A stretch of DNA of 36,177 nt from Leptolyngbyaceae cyanobacterium RM1_1_2 (GCA_012032345.1 JAAUQI010000053.1:1-36177); one strand, 5' to 3'. Counted from the first letter of the stretch, positions 7,425-16,289 are shown. Numbers and translations are program-made. The notes: a model not told the origin generated them from the sequence alone.

Positions 7425-8142
7425 TTATAGTCTCCATATCTCGATGTCAGGGCTGTCGGTGCTGGCTGTGATGATCAATCCCTGGGGGTGAACCACGAAA
7501 TGATCAATATGATTGGTGTAGCCAGTCGAGTCCAGTAAAAGTTCACCCGTGCGAATATCCCAGAACTTAACGCTGCGATCGGCACTGGCGCTGATGATCA
7601 AATTGCCATCGCTGCTGATGGTTAAATCATTTACGTAGCTAGTATGAGCAGACAGTGTCTGCTGCAGGGTACCCGTCTCGGTATCCCACAGCCTGATAGT
7701 TGTGTCGGCACTGCCGCTAATCAGGCGTTCTCCATCTGGGCTAAACCTGATCGCATTGATAAAGCTGCTGTGTCCCTTGAGAACGTGACGCACCTTGCCA
7801 GTGTCTAAACTCCATAGGCGAATAGTTTTATCAGCGCTAGCGCTGGCTAGCAGCTGATTGTTGGGGCTAACCTGTAGCGCATTGATGGCGCTGGTGTGCC
7901 CCGTCCAGGTGTCTGTTAGCTCACCTGTCGTCAAATCCCAGCGTTGAATGGTGCCGTCGGCACTGCCGCTAATGAGCTGCTGACCGTCGCGAGTAACGAT
8001 CAGGGCGTTGACAGAAGTGGCCGTGCTTTTGAGCGTTTGTAGCGGCTGTAAAACCTCTGCCGCTGACAAGTCCCAAAGCTTAATTTCACCGTTGGCGCTG
8101 CCGCTGAAAAGCCTCTGACCGTCTGGACTTACGCGATCGCAT
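7425..8142 (-). pseudogene. C-terminal WD40 part of a split Ser/Thr kinase
   Basis: This frame continues the protein begun at 9445. It opens around 8142 with RVSPDGQRLFSGSANGEIKL and runs to 7425. It contributes the rest of blade 2 and blades 3 to 7 of a beta-propeller: each blade has the SADxTIxxWDL pattern (for example SGSADGTIQRWDL, SASADKTIRLWSL, SGSADTTIRLWDT). Together with the upstream half there are exactly seven repeats, a complete propeller, so the break is recent or artificial. In its present form a ribosome could enter only at an internal start such as ATG 8069. The propeller would bind partner proteins or sense a signal for the kinase. Confidence 0.8.
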
Positions 8143-9445
8143 TAATAAAGCTGGTATGTCCTCTCAGGGTCTGCCAGACTTCGTTACGGGTGAGATCCCA
8201 AACTTTAATCGTTTTGTCGGCGCTGGCGCTGATGAGCTGGTTGTTGCCCACCGTCAGCAGCAGCGCATTAATCGGATTGGTATGCTCCTGCAAGACCTGG
8301 GTCAGCTCAACAGAGGTCACCTCTGCTACAGAGGGGCGATCGCTCCAGGGAAACCAGGTCTTTTGCTCAACACCTTGCCAGATACCGACGCTCAATGCGA
8401 TCAGTAAGCCCAAAACCGCTAGCCCCAGGAACTTTGACTTGGGTACCAAAGGCGATCGCAGTTTAGCCAGCCGTTTGCCCTGCAGCGCGGTCTCGGTATC
8501 TGACTCTGCCAGCTCAGAGTAATCCGCTGCCGTGGTGATATCAGCACCAGACAGCTCGACTGACCGGGCTGGAAATTGAACCGGAAGCTGACTTGCCGCC
8601 GCCCGCAGTGCCTGTATCTCTTCTAAAATCACCTGGGTGTTCTGCGGGCGATCGATAGCTCTAGGCGAAATCATTCGGTTGAGCAGCCGTGAAAACCCAG
8701 GCGACACCTGTGAAGCCACCTCTCGCCAGTTAAATTCATTGCTAAACGAGTTGTAGAGGCCGCTGTCAGTCGGATGCTTAGCCGTCAGCAGATAAATCAC
8801 TGTCCGGCCCAAGGCATAGAAATCTGACTGGGGCACTGCTTGGCCTTGCTCCTGCTCAGGCGGCGTATACCCGGCTGAACTCAAAGCCGTAATGCCGCCA
8901 GACTGCCCCAGCTGAGCCAGATAAGTGGCAGTAATATGACGAGCCGCACCAAAGTCTACCAGCACTAGCTGACCGCTAGAGCGCAGCATAATGTTTTCTG
9001 GCTTGATGTCGCGGTGGAAGTAGTTTTTGTGATGAATTAGATGCAGCACTTCCATGAGCTGATACAGCCAGTCTAGAGCCTGCTTTTCGCTGATGGGGTT
9101 GTGGCCCTGCTGCTGCATCCACTGGCGTAGGTTAGGGCCGTCAATTTTCTCCATGACGATGCAGTGCAGCGGCTGTTCACTGCCTTGGGGCGTGAAGGTA
9201 AAGTAGCCGCCGGCCTCGACTCCAGGAATACCAGGATGGTGTAGCTGACTGAGGACTCTGGCTTCCTGCTGAAACAGATCAACAACTTTGCTATTGCGGT
9301 TAAAATCCTCTTTGAGTACCTTGAGGATTTTGGGTTCGCTGCGTTCGTAAGCTTCGTAAACTTTGCCAAAACCACTATCGCTGCTGATCAGCGCATAATT
9401 CGGTAGCGATTTTGCAACAGCAGTACTGAACCGCAGCTCTGGCAA
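8129..9445 (-). CDS. PknB-type Ser/Thr protein kinase with membrane segment and start of a WD40 propeller
   Basis: A eukaryotic-type kinase that phosphorylates Ser/Thr of partner proteins at the membrane. In order: a glycine loop variant SSDSGFGKVY (residues 21-30), the ATP lysine in ILKVLK (about 42), Glu 61, the catalytic HRDIKPEN (Asp 146), DFGAAR (Asp 164), an activation segment ending GYTPPEQEQG, a membrane helix FLGLAVLGLLIALSVGIW (about 335-352), then WD40 blade 1 and part of blade 2. It stops at 8129 just after TSFINAIA, at a GCGATCGC octamer (8133-8140) where one base is missing relative to the frame at 7425-8142. The start is TTG 9445, the most upstream one after an in-frame stop. 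The kinase domain itself looks intact. Confidence 0.85.
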   Translation of the reverse strand: MPELRFSTAVAKSLPNYALISSDSGFGKVYEAYERSEPKILKVLKEDFNRNSKVVDLFQQEARVLSQLHHPGIPGVEAGGYFTFTPQGSEQPLHCIVMEKIDGPNLRQWMQQQGHNPISEKQALDWLYQLMEVLHLIHHKNYFHRDIKPENIMLRSSGQLVLVDFGAARHITATYLAQLGQSGGITALSSAGYTPPEQEQGQAVPQSDFYALGRTVIYLLTAKHPTDSGLYNSFSNEFNWREVASQVSPGFSRLLNRMISPRAIDRPQNTQVILEEIQALRAAASQLPVQFPARSVELSGADITTAADYSELAESDTETALQGKRLAKLRSPLVPKSKFLGLAVLGLLIALSVGIWQGVEQKTWFPWSDRPSVAEVTSVELTQVLQEHTNPINALLLTVGNNQLISASADKTIKVWDLTRNEVWQTLRGHTSFINAIA

Positions 9446-9642
9446 AATTGGCTGCTGCTATTGCCGGAGTGATCGGGCTGACGACAACGAGAGTTAATAC
9501 AGAGGCTCATTAAAATTAACGGTAGCGCATCCCCTTTCTGTTCTATTGTTCACGGCGATGGGCGCTTCTGTCTAAAAAAGAGGGATATTTTTCAGGTTCT
9601 CAATGTTTTGACTAACAAAACAGGGTAATGGATATGAAGCTC

Positions 9643-10053
9643 CTAAATACAGGACAAAACCGTATTGAAATAGTGGGCTAGTTTTTTAGCATCTTCAGGG
9701 TTGTCTTTAAGAACGGTGCCAACCAGGTTGCGAACAATATGCCCAACGGTGACACTGCCCTCATCCAAATAGTAGGCGTCGAGTCCGGCAGAGACGCTGA
9801 CAGCGACGGCTTCTGCGGTAGACATTACGGTGGTAGGACGCTCCACAACGGTGCCTTCTGGGGTGTGTCCCGATCGCAAATCATGGAACTTGCTGACGAG
9901 CAGCTCAATGATATTGGGAGCGATCGCAACAGGAACCTCAGACTCCGCTAGCAGCGCTTGGGTTTGGTTCAGCACCAGCTGTCTCTCTAGGATGGGGGCA
10001 TCAATCGGGGCCACCGTTTCAAAGTTGAAGCGACGTTTGAGCGCACTAGACAT
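9643..10053 (-). pseudogene. C-terminal fragment of a MoxR-like AAA ATPase
   Basis: A 136-residue frame that opens MSSALKRRFNFETVAPI, matching the 'sensor 2 / arginine finger' part of MoxR-family AAA ATPases (ALKRRF is typical). The protein-like sequence extends a few codons before the ATG (DRGVNE) and then stops at a TAG just past the GCGATCGC at 10066-10073. Walker A and B are absent, so it cannot hydrolyse ATP. The rest (IIELLVSKFHDLRSG, VSVSAGLDAYYLDEGSV) is a lid domain. Such ATPases act as chaperones with von Willebrand-type partners. Here it is a remnant, or possibly a small protein reusing the lid domain. Confidence 0.6.
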
Positions 10054-10065
10054 TTCGTTGACGCC

Positions 10066-10494
10066 GCGATCGCCCCCTCTCTATCAGAAACTCCCTCAGA
10101 AACTCTTTTAGAGGAAACCGCCAGCAGCCCATTGGCAACTATCAACGCTCTGCTCATGCCCATTCAACGTCTAGCAGAGAGGGGTGCTCATGGCTTAAAC
10201 GAAGATACTCGTCAAGATCTGGCTCAGCTCACCTGCCAGATTGAAAAAGTAGGCATGATAACGCTGGCGCACTTAAACAACTGCTGCGATCGCCTCCAAA
10301 TCAGACAGCTCACTTACTTAAAATCAGATATCTTTGCCATTTGTACCAGCAGTGATCGCTCTTTTACAAAAGCCTTTTTTAAGCAGGTCTCAGAATTGAT
10401 TGTCATCCTCACTCCAAACTGTCCGCAGAATTGTAATGCTGCAATGTCTTGCTTGCTCAACTGGCAGCAGCACCGGACGCCCCTCAATCATTAA
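10066..10494 (+). pseudogene. Gene fragment of unknown family, joined head to head with the ATPase fragment
   Basis: An open frame entering from the HIP1 octamer (no ATG in the protein-like part; TTG 10132 is the first plausible start) and ending at 10494. The part up to about 10280 looks coding: SPLATINALLMPIQRLAERG, then DTRQDLAQLTCQIEKVG, helical and cytoplasmic. The rest is Cys-rich and less protein-like, perhaps frameshifted. It could come from a gene of the same MoxR/von Willebrand-type operon as the opposite fragment, but I cannot show this. Tandem 12-mers TCAGAAACTCCC at 10084 lie near its start. The 3' end precedes copy 2 of the interspersed repeat. Confidence 0.4.
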
Positions 10495-10507
10495 AAATTC
10501 AGGGTCA

Positions 10508-10610
10508 TACAGCGAAAGGCAGAAGGATGAAGGCAGAGGGATGAATAGGATGCCGGTCACGTAAAGATTCGGCGATCTGAGTTGTTCTAACCAAACTGCG
10601 GTTTGCTATA
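10508..10610 (+). repeat. Interspersed ~100-bp repeat, copy 2
   Basis: Nearly identical to copy 1 (7079-7178): AGCGAAAGGCAGAAGGATGAA, a second tandem unit with one change (GGCAGAGGGATGAA), GCCGGTCACGTAAAGATTC, and the end AACCAAACTGCGGTTTGCTA. Its right flank TACCA is shared with copy 1, so the element may extend a few bases beyond the marked end. The rest of the gap at 10495-10704 holds nothing else I recognise. Confidence 0.85.
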
Positions 10611-10704
10611 CCACTGCAGCACCAACGCCCAATTCTCCGGCCCGTCGTGTTTTTCCAATAGTGCGATTCCACCTCACGGCTTCACGTGGGTTACAAACCC
10701 TAGC

Positions 10705-10968
10705 CTACAAAGAAGCGTAGACTGGCTGAGTTACCTTTTGCTTGGCTTTGGCCTTTACCGGGGGCTTAGCCATCACAACCTGGGGCTGCTCTGTCTCTAC
10801 GGTTTGTGCTACTGGCTCATTCACCTCAACAGCTTTAACCTGAGTCAGGGTCTGTCGCTTTAGCAAGCGCTGGTTAGTCCAGTGGAAAGCATGGATAACG
10901 GCGGCGGCTCCAATGTAGCCAAGGCCCCCATAAAACGTGATGGAAATGAGTGCATCGATGGTTGGCAT
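10705..10968 (-). CDS. Small single-span membrane protein, unknown
   Basis: An 87-residue protein with one N-terminal membrane helix (ALISITFYGGLGYIGAAAVI, residues 6-25), then a basic stretch (NQRLLKRQTL) and a Val/Glu/Gln- and Lys/Pro-rich tail that is probably disordered and cytoplasmic. ATG 10968 is preceded by AAGGTAAAGG. The gene lies 52 bases after the end of the PLP decarboxylase on the same strand and may share its transcript. I do not recognise a family. Confidence 0.6.
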   Translation of the reverse strand: MPTIDALISITFYGGLGYIGAAAVIHAFHWTNQRLLKRQTLTQVKAVEVNEPVAQTVETEQPQVVMAKPPVKAKAKQKVTQPVYASL

Positions 10969-11020
10969 GGCCTTTACCTTAAGTCTTTATCGATCAATGT
11001 TATTGTATTTTCTGTTGGGA

Positions 11021-12454
11021 TCAAGTACCTCTGGCAAAAGTAGCAATTCCTTTACAGAGTTGATCAATCACGGATTCGTCCGTATAGGGATTGAGCAACA
11101 CAACTTTGAGCCAGCGCTGACCTCGGTAGCTGGGCAAGGAGACAAACAGATCGAATTCTCGCAAAAGATGCTGCTGTAGATGGGTGTTCCACGCGTCCCA
11201 ATCTGCCTCGTCAATCCAGTCAGGGATACCTCTAAAACAGACAATATTCATTTCAGGCTGGCTGGCAAATTGAAGATAGGTTTGCTGCTTTAGCTGCTCT
11301 ACCAGATAGGTTGTAATCTGATAGTTTTGCTGGATGATTTTGGCATAGCCTTGTTTACCGATGTGCTGTAGCGAGAGCCAGAGTTTCAAGATGTCAGCAT
11401 GACGTGTCCCTTGAACAGAAAGCTCACCTAGGTTCGGCCACTGGCTATCTTCAGCCATGTAGGGAGCCGCCACCTTAAAGTGTGACTGCAACAGGCCAAA
11501 CTGACGAAACAAAACCATGACGCAGGTTTTAGCCACGTAGAGCCACTTTTGAGGATTGAAGGTGACTGAGTCTGCCTGTTCAATGCCGCTGAGTCGGTGA
11601 CGGTGCTCTGGCGAAAAGATCAATGCCCCGCCGTAGGCGGCATCTACATGAAGCCAAAGCTGATGCTGCTGGGCGATCGCGGCGATTTGGGGCAAGGGAT
11701 CAATATTACCAGTGACGGTGGTTCCGGCAGTGGCAACAATGGCAAAAGGCTGCTGTCCGGCAGCGATCGCCTGCTCAATTTCAGCCTGCAAGCTCTCCAG
11801 GCTCATTTGGGCATTGGCGTTGGTGGCTACAGGAATCACGGCCTCTGTGCCTAAGCCCAGTATCATAGCGGCTTTTTGAATAGAAGTGTGGGCTAGCTCT
11901 GAGGCAAACAGCACAGGCGGCTGCGATCGCTGGCTTAGCCCCTGCTTGAGCACCTGTAGCTTGACATTACGAGCGACGGCCAAAGCCTGCAGGTTGGCTA
12001 AACTGCCCCCGCTGACCAGCAGACCTCCTGAGCGATCGCCTAGCCCAAAGAGCTGAGCAATCTGCGCTAGCAGTTGAGGCTCTAATTGAGACAGCATCGG
12101 GGACATCTCGACGCTGAGCATGTTGTTGTTCATGCCTGCCGCTAGCAGATCACCCAAAATGGAAACAACCGTCGGCAGGGAATCCATGTGCCCGATGTAG
12201 CCAGGGTGAGCCGGGTTCATAGAGCTACGCAGCAGTGTTTGCACAAAGGATAGTAGCGCTGACTCCGCCAGCGGATTTTCTGGAAGAGTAACGGGCAGCA
12301 TGGTGGTGACTTTAGGCAGCGGCGAATATTGAGCGGCACTGGTTAGAAAGTCAAGTAAAACAGCCGTAGTCTGGGCAAATAGGGCTTCAACGTCAGCTCG
12401 ATTGGCCCCCGTCGGATCGATAAAGGCAGATTTTGGCAGCGGTAAATCAGGCAT
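11021..12454 (-). CDS. PLP-dependent decarboxylase (group II, diaminobutyrate/glutamate/aromatic amino acid type)
   Basis: A 477-residue cytoplasmic enzyme that removes the alpha-carboxyl of an amino acid. PLP-binding features: His 189 in ELAHTSIQ, TAGTTVTGNIDP, Asp 271 in HVDAAYGG and the Schiff-base lysine in FNPQKWLY (Lys 303). The N-terminal HPGYIGHM is typical of group II. The frame continues upstream of 12454, but that part overlaps the AraC gene and does not look like the family, so ATG 12454 was chosen. The closest named functions are L-2,4-diaminobutyrate decarboxylase (making diaminopropane, sometimes for siderophores) and aspartate or aromatic decarboxylases; the sequence alone does not decide. 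It follows the AraC regulator by 67 bases in the same direction, so that regulator probably controls it. Confidence 0.85.
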   Translation of the reverse strand: MPDLPLPKSAFIDPTGANRADVEALFAQTTAVLLDFLTSAAQYSPLPKVTTMLPVTLPENPLAESALLSFVQTLLRSSMNPAHPGYIGHMDSLPTVVSILGDLLAAGMNNNMLSVEMSPMLSQLEPQLLAQIAQLFGLGDRSGGLLVSGGSLANLQALAVARNVKLQVLKQGLSQRSQPPVLFASELAHTSIQKAAMILGLGTEAVIPVATNANAQMSLESLQAEIEQAIAAGQQPFAIVATAGTTVTGNIDPLPQIAAIAQQHQLWLHVDAAYGGALIFSPEHRHRLSGIEQADSVTFNPQKWLYVAKTCVMVLFRQFGLLQSHFKVAAPYMAEDSQWPNLGELSVQGTRHADILKLWLSLQHIGKQGYAKIIQQNYQITTYLVEQLKQQTYLQFASQPEMNIVCFRGIPDWIDEADWDAWNTHLQQHLLREFDLFVSLPSYRGQRWLKVVLLNPYTDESVIDQLCKGIATFARGT

Positions 12455-12521
12455 AGAAATTTCAGCAGCGCAGACCAGCCTATGTATGTTATCGCTACGG
12501 CTCTGGTTGAGCGGGAGCCGT

Positions 12522-13493
12522 TTAAAGTCGCTTGAGCGTTTCTGAGGGGGATTCGCCAAACATAGCTTTGTAATCGACGGAGAAATGCCCCATGTGGTGA
12601 AACCCCCACTGTCGAGCCACATCAACCACTTTCTCAGCGCGAGGATCGGCTGTTTTAAGCTGACGACGTACCTGATTGAGGCGTCGCGCTTTGAGATAGG
12701 CCATCGGACTCATGTCAAATAAATCTTGAAAGGCATAGTGCAGCGATCGCTCACTCACTCCTATAGCCTCGCAGATCTGACTCAGCGTTAGCGACTGATG
12801 CATGTGCTCTAACATGTATACCTCAACACGTTTGGCCAGAGAAGTTCGTCTGAGCGGACGCAAACTATCTAACACAGCATCTGCCGGGGGCTGAATCGAA
12901 TTTAGCAACAGGCGAATAATCGTCTGTGTAATAGTGGTTTCAACTTTGGCATCATGTACACAGAAGGGGTCGTCTTGAACCTGTTGGAAAACGCTTTGCA
13001 AGTAGCTGCGCAGCTGATTTAGCTCTTGTGGAATGCTTTCTAGCAGACTTTTTTGATCTAAATCTTTGGCAATGTCTCGTCGGTTTAGCTGGTAGGCAAC
13101 CTCTAACAGGGTCTGGCGATATATGGTGACAACAAACAGCTCGTAGTTATCTGGCGTTGTAAAATCGACTTCCTGATTAGTGTTGACTAAAATCTGGTCG
13201 TACTCACACTCATAGCCCCGCCAGATTGTTCTTCCCGGTACCTGTAACGGAATACCAAAGGCCACAGTATCTTGAGGAGAACTGCCTAAAACCCTCACAG
13301 AGCGATTGATCTGACTGTGAAAGAGCTGAACAGTGCCGACCTGAATTTGCCTGAGACATCCTCTAACCGTACCGGGCTGCAGCTGATTGTAATGAACGTT
13401 CCATAAGCGCAAGGATTCTGAGAGGTGGTCTATGTCATAGCTCCAAAGCGTCATGACTGAGTGGTTGAATCGAGATTGTGTACTTTGAGCCAT
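12522..13493 (-). CDS. AraC-family transcriptional regulator
   Basis: A 323-residue regulator. Residues 1-210 form a cupin-like effector domain, and residues 220-323 hold the two helix-turn-helix motifs of AraC proteins: LTLSQICEAIGVSERSLHYA and VVDVARQWGFHHMGHFSVDY, followed by FGESPSETLKRL. ATG 13493 has AAGGGG upstream; ATG 13454 is an alternative. The overall arrangement is like the EutR/PchR group in cyanobacteria. The decarboxylase follows directly, a regulator-target order, and the ligand may be an amino acid, amine or siderophore; this is inferred. Confidence 0.88.
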   Translation of the reverse strand: MAQSTQSRFNHSVMTLWSYDIDHLSESLRLWNVHYNQLQPGTVRGCLRQIQVGTVQLFHSQINRSVRVLGSSPQDTVAFGIPLQVPGRTIWRGYECEYDQILVNTNQEVDFTTPDNYELFVVTIYRQTLLEVAYQLNRRDIAKDLDQKSLLESIPQELNQLRSYLQSVFQQVQDDPFCVHDAKVETTITQTIIRLLLNSIQPPADAVLDSLRPLRRTSLAKRVEVYMLEHMHQSLTLSQICEAIGVSERSLHYAFQDLFDMSPMAYLKARRLNQVRRQLKTADPRAEKVVDVARQWGFHHMGHFSVDYKAMFGESPSETLKRL

Positions 13494-14021
13494 TGAAGAC
13501 CCCTTAACTTAAAAACATCTACGAAGATGGCCGAGATTGAGGAACCTACTAGCGCTAGAGCGTGCCCTTGATCGACACAAACTGAGAGAATATCTGCTCT
13601 AAATCCGCACTTGAAAGCCGCTAAAGCAGAGTCCCTGCCTATAGCTAAAATTGACTTCAAAATGCCAGCGCTGAATTCACCATTTTTACATTGAACTGGA
13701 GCAAACTGCACCGTCTATGCAAAATAAGATAATCTGCAGAACAAACGCTGTCCTCTAGTCAAAGATATATTTTTTATTGAAGACGTCCGGCGCTAGCTCC
13801 GTTTCGATCTCAATCTGTCAGATAGTTTGGCTACCTGAGCGTGCAGTTCTCAGATAAGCTCATAGTATAGAGCACCCAAGCAGCCAATCTATAAGCTAAC
13901 GCCTGTGTGGCCATGATTTTGCCCGTTCGTTGGAAGATTTACGAGAGCTATAAGGTTTATAAGAGCTATAAGATATGGAGTGCTTGTAAATTGTTCCTGA
14001 AATGCTGCAGTTCTTAAACGA
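13494..14021. other. Long intergenic region with a direct-repeat motif
   Basis: 528 bases between the AraC gene and the rightward gene at 14022. No frame looks coding. The only structure seen is AGAGCTATAAG at 13944-13954, repeated exactly at 13962-13972 with GTTTATA between, 50-78 bases before the start at 14022. Direct repeats with an 18-base period can be regulator sites. AT-rich stretches near 13765 (ATATATTTTTTATTG) could be promoter. The AraC gene's own promoter must also lie here. Confidence 0.4.
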
Positions 14022-14955
14022 GTGACTGAGATTTCTAACCCCTCCGCACCAGCTTTAGATTTTATAAACGATCCACAGGCAAGTCCGGCTGATCAGATTC
14101 TGCTGCACCTAGCCATCAACACTATGAAGCTAGGAGGTCACCGCTACGGTACGTTTTTAGATGCCGCAGCCACAGCCGCTAAGTTTGCCATTTACAGCAC
14201 TTATCTTGAGCAGGGGCGAAACTTGCGAAAACTGGCTTTCTCTACCACGTTGAACCTAAACGGGTCAGGGCAATTGTACAAGAGGTGGAGACAGCCTTAA
14301 AGCAGGTAAACCCTTAAAGTCATTAGACTCTGACGCTCCCTACTATCTCATTGGCATTCCGCATCTGTGGCATGAGAAGCATCCCTGGCAGCCGGGACGA
14401 CCTCGCGTTGCCTGGGAGGGGTTGATGCCAAAAGAAAAGGAGCAGCTAGAGAACTTGCTACCGGCTAATCTGCCACCGGCACAGATACTCAACGCGTTTC
14501 AGTTTGTGGAGCTAATTGGCCTGCTTCATGTCAAGTCACAGGAAGATCTGCCGCCGGATCGCTGGAGTGCACTCAGCGATGCCATGCTAGAGCATATTAA
14601 GTTTCGTCTGCTGTACTCAGGAACGGTGTTGCAGATTGAATCACCCCTGTTGAAGATTCCGCTCTATGCGCTAACGCGAACTCACTACTCGCCCAAGGGC
14701 GATCGCGAACGGGCTTTTGTCATGCTTAAGGATGTGGCCCAGTGCTTTCGGCTTTTACAAGCCTGGACGCGGGAAGAAAAAGGCGTGTTTAGAGGGGTAG
14801 AGGCCTTCGACATAGATATTGAGCAGCGAGAACAAGCACTGAGTGAACTAGATACGCTTTTACGGGCCTGGGCTGATAAATACCATCAAGACGGCGGGCA
14901 TCCCATGATCCTACAGCTTGCTGCTGGAACCCGAACCGGAGACCATACTGATTAG
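14022..14955 (+). pseudogene. Unknown conserved protein with two one-base frameshifts
   Basis: Three successive frames read as one protein of about 311 residues. Part 1 runs from the start (MTEISNPSAPALDFIND, KLGGHRYGTFLDAAATAAKF) to QGRNLRK. The frame changes at the A4 run 14228-14231 and gives GFLYHVEPKRVRAIVQEVET. It changes again near 14305-14313 and gives PLKSLDSDAPYYLIGIPHLW, then DIDIEQREQALSELDTLLRAW to the stop. Both shifts are single-base losses. The protein is soluble, with no signal peptide. The part 1 start (14022) reads GTG, with no ATG nearby. I do not recognise a family. A glycosyltransferase pair follows 25 bases downstream. Confidence 0.6.
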
Positions 14956-14980
14956 AGGGCCGCTTAAAGAGAGGGCAGGC

Positions 14981-15601
14981 ATGATGGCAGACCACCTGAT
15001 TGTATTTACCCGCTATCCAGCACCGGGTGAGACTAAGACTCGTCTAATCCCAGCGCTGGGGGCGGCTGGGGCCGCTGACCTACAGCAAAAAATGACGGAG
15101 CATACCTTGAAGCAGGTGCAAGCCTGTCAGCGACTGCGATCCCTCACGGTTGATATCCGTTTTACAGGGGCAACACAGGCGGCTATGCAGACTTGGCTAG
15201 GAGCACAGTGGATTTATCGGCCTCAGGGAGGGGGTGACCTAGGCGATCGCCTACTCAGGGCTTTTGCAGCGGCTGCGATCGCGGGTTGTCGTCAGATAGT
15301 GGCTATTGGCATTGATTGTCCCCAGCTCAATGCAGCGCGCTTAGATCAAGCTTTTGAGCAGCTTAGCAAGTGCAATATTGTACTAGGGCCAGCCGCCGAT
15401 GGCGGATACTACCTCATTGGCCTCAAACAGCCCCTGCCAGAACTGTTTGAAGCGATCGACTGGGGGACTTCAACGGTATTAGCGCAAACGGTAGCAGCAG
15501 CTGAGAAAGCGGGACTCTCAGTAGCTTACTTAAACACGCTAGAAGACGTTGATGAGCCTAAGGATTTAGCCGTCTGGGAGGCAGTGTGTGGAGACTGCTG
15601 A
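14981..15601 (+). CDS. TIGR04282-type glycosyltransferase (GT-A, DUF2064)
   Basis: A 206-residue nucleotide-sugar transferase-like protein. FTRYPAPGETKTRL is the family's nucleotide-binding opening, with IGIDCPQL and LGPAADGGYYLIGL as the metal and substrate region and EDVDEPKDL near the end. Start 14981 (MM) has a GAGGG stretch upstream; 14984 is equally possible. The family is annotated as arsenosugar biosynthesis glycosyltransferase, usually paired with the TIGR04283 type, and that is the next gene, overlapping by 14 bases. No arsenic methylase or radical-SAM ArsS is in the window, so the arsenosugar role is by family only. Confidence 0.85.
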   Translation: MMADHLIVFTRYPAPGETKTRLIPALGAAGAADLQQKMTEHTLKQVQACQRLRSLTVDIRFTGATQAAMQTWLGAQWIYRPQGGGDLGDRLLRAFAAAAIAGCRQIVAIGIDCPQLNAARLDQAFEQLSKCNIVLGPAADGGYYLIGLKQPLPELFEAIDWGTSTVLAQTVAAAEKAGLSVAYLNTLEDVDEPKDLAVWEAVCGDC

Positions 15602-16289
15602 GCGCATTTCAGTGATTATTCCGCTCTTAAATGAGGTCGCTGTGCTGCCGACTACGCTAGCAGCAATACCCTGCTCTCCTCAAATTGAAATCGTCGGCGT
15701 TGATGGCGGCAGTCAGGACGAAACGGTTTCGCTAGCCCGTCGCCTGGGTGTACATGTGATTGAAACAGACCCAGGCAGGTACCATCAGCTTAATCAAGGG
15801 GCCGAGGTCGCCACGGGCAAAATTCTGCTGTTCCTACATGCAGATACGCGGCTGCCGGGTGGTTTTGCAGACCTGATCCGGGAAACTTTGGCGCAGCCGG
15901 GAGTCGTAGGGGGTGCTTTTCGACTCAAAATTAATGCAGATCTAAAAGGCATTCGCCTGGTTGAGTGGGGGGTACAGGCGCGATCGCGGCTGTTTCATCT
16001 GCCCTATGGGGATCAGGCTCTATTTGTATACAAAACTACGTTTGAGCAGCTAGGCGGCTTTGCGGCTATGCCGATTATGGAAGACTATGAATTTGTCCGC
16101 CGTCTGGCTCGCTGCGGCAAAATTTTGATTGTTTCGGCTGCAGTCATCACCTCAGGCCGTCGCTGGCAGCATCTGGGAGTTTGGCAAACAACGCTGCTCA
16201 ATCAGCTGATTATACTGGCCTACGCTGTTGGCATTTCACCTCGGCGTTTAGTCCGCTGGTATCGTCGCGGAGTTAACACAAAAAAATAG
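15588..16289 (+). CDS. TIGR04283-type family 2 glycosyltransferase
   Basis: A 233-residue GT-2 transferase. Visible are ISVIIPLLNEVAVLP, GVDGGSQDETV (donor-binding), the metal motif LHADTRLP, YGDQALFVYK and MPIMEDYEFVRRL (acceptor side), and a C-terminal hydrophobic stretch LLNQLIILAYAVG that may touch the membrane. It begins at GTG 15588 inside the end of the previous gene (translational coupling). Together they form a pair common in cyanobacteria and annotated for arsenosugar synthesis; the true substrate is not shown by the sequence. Confidence 0.88.
   Translation: METAERISVIIPLLNEVAVLPTTLAAIPCSPQIEIVGVDGGSQDETVSLARRLGVHVIETDPGRYHQLNQGAEVATGKILLFLHADTRLPGGFADLIRETLAQPGVVGGAFRLKINADLKGIRLVEWGVQARSRLFHLPYGDQALFVYKTTFEQLGGFAAMPIMEDYEFVRRLARCGKILIVSAAVITSGRRWQHLGVWQTTLLNQLIILAYAVGISPRRLVRWYRRGVNTKK

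Noticed and set aside
10603-10863. Rightward frame with hydrophobic residues
   Set aside because: It is antisense to the small membrane protein at 10705-10968, which has a ribosome site and a plausible helix-tail layout.
11021-12625. Decarboxylase starting at 12625
   Set aside because: The extra 57 codons overlap the AraC coding end, have poor composition and lie before the family-like start at 12454.
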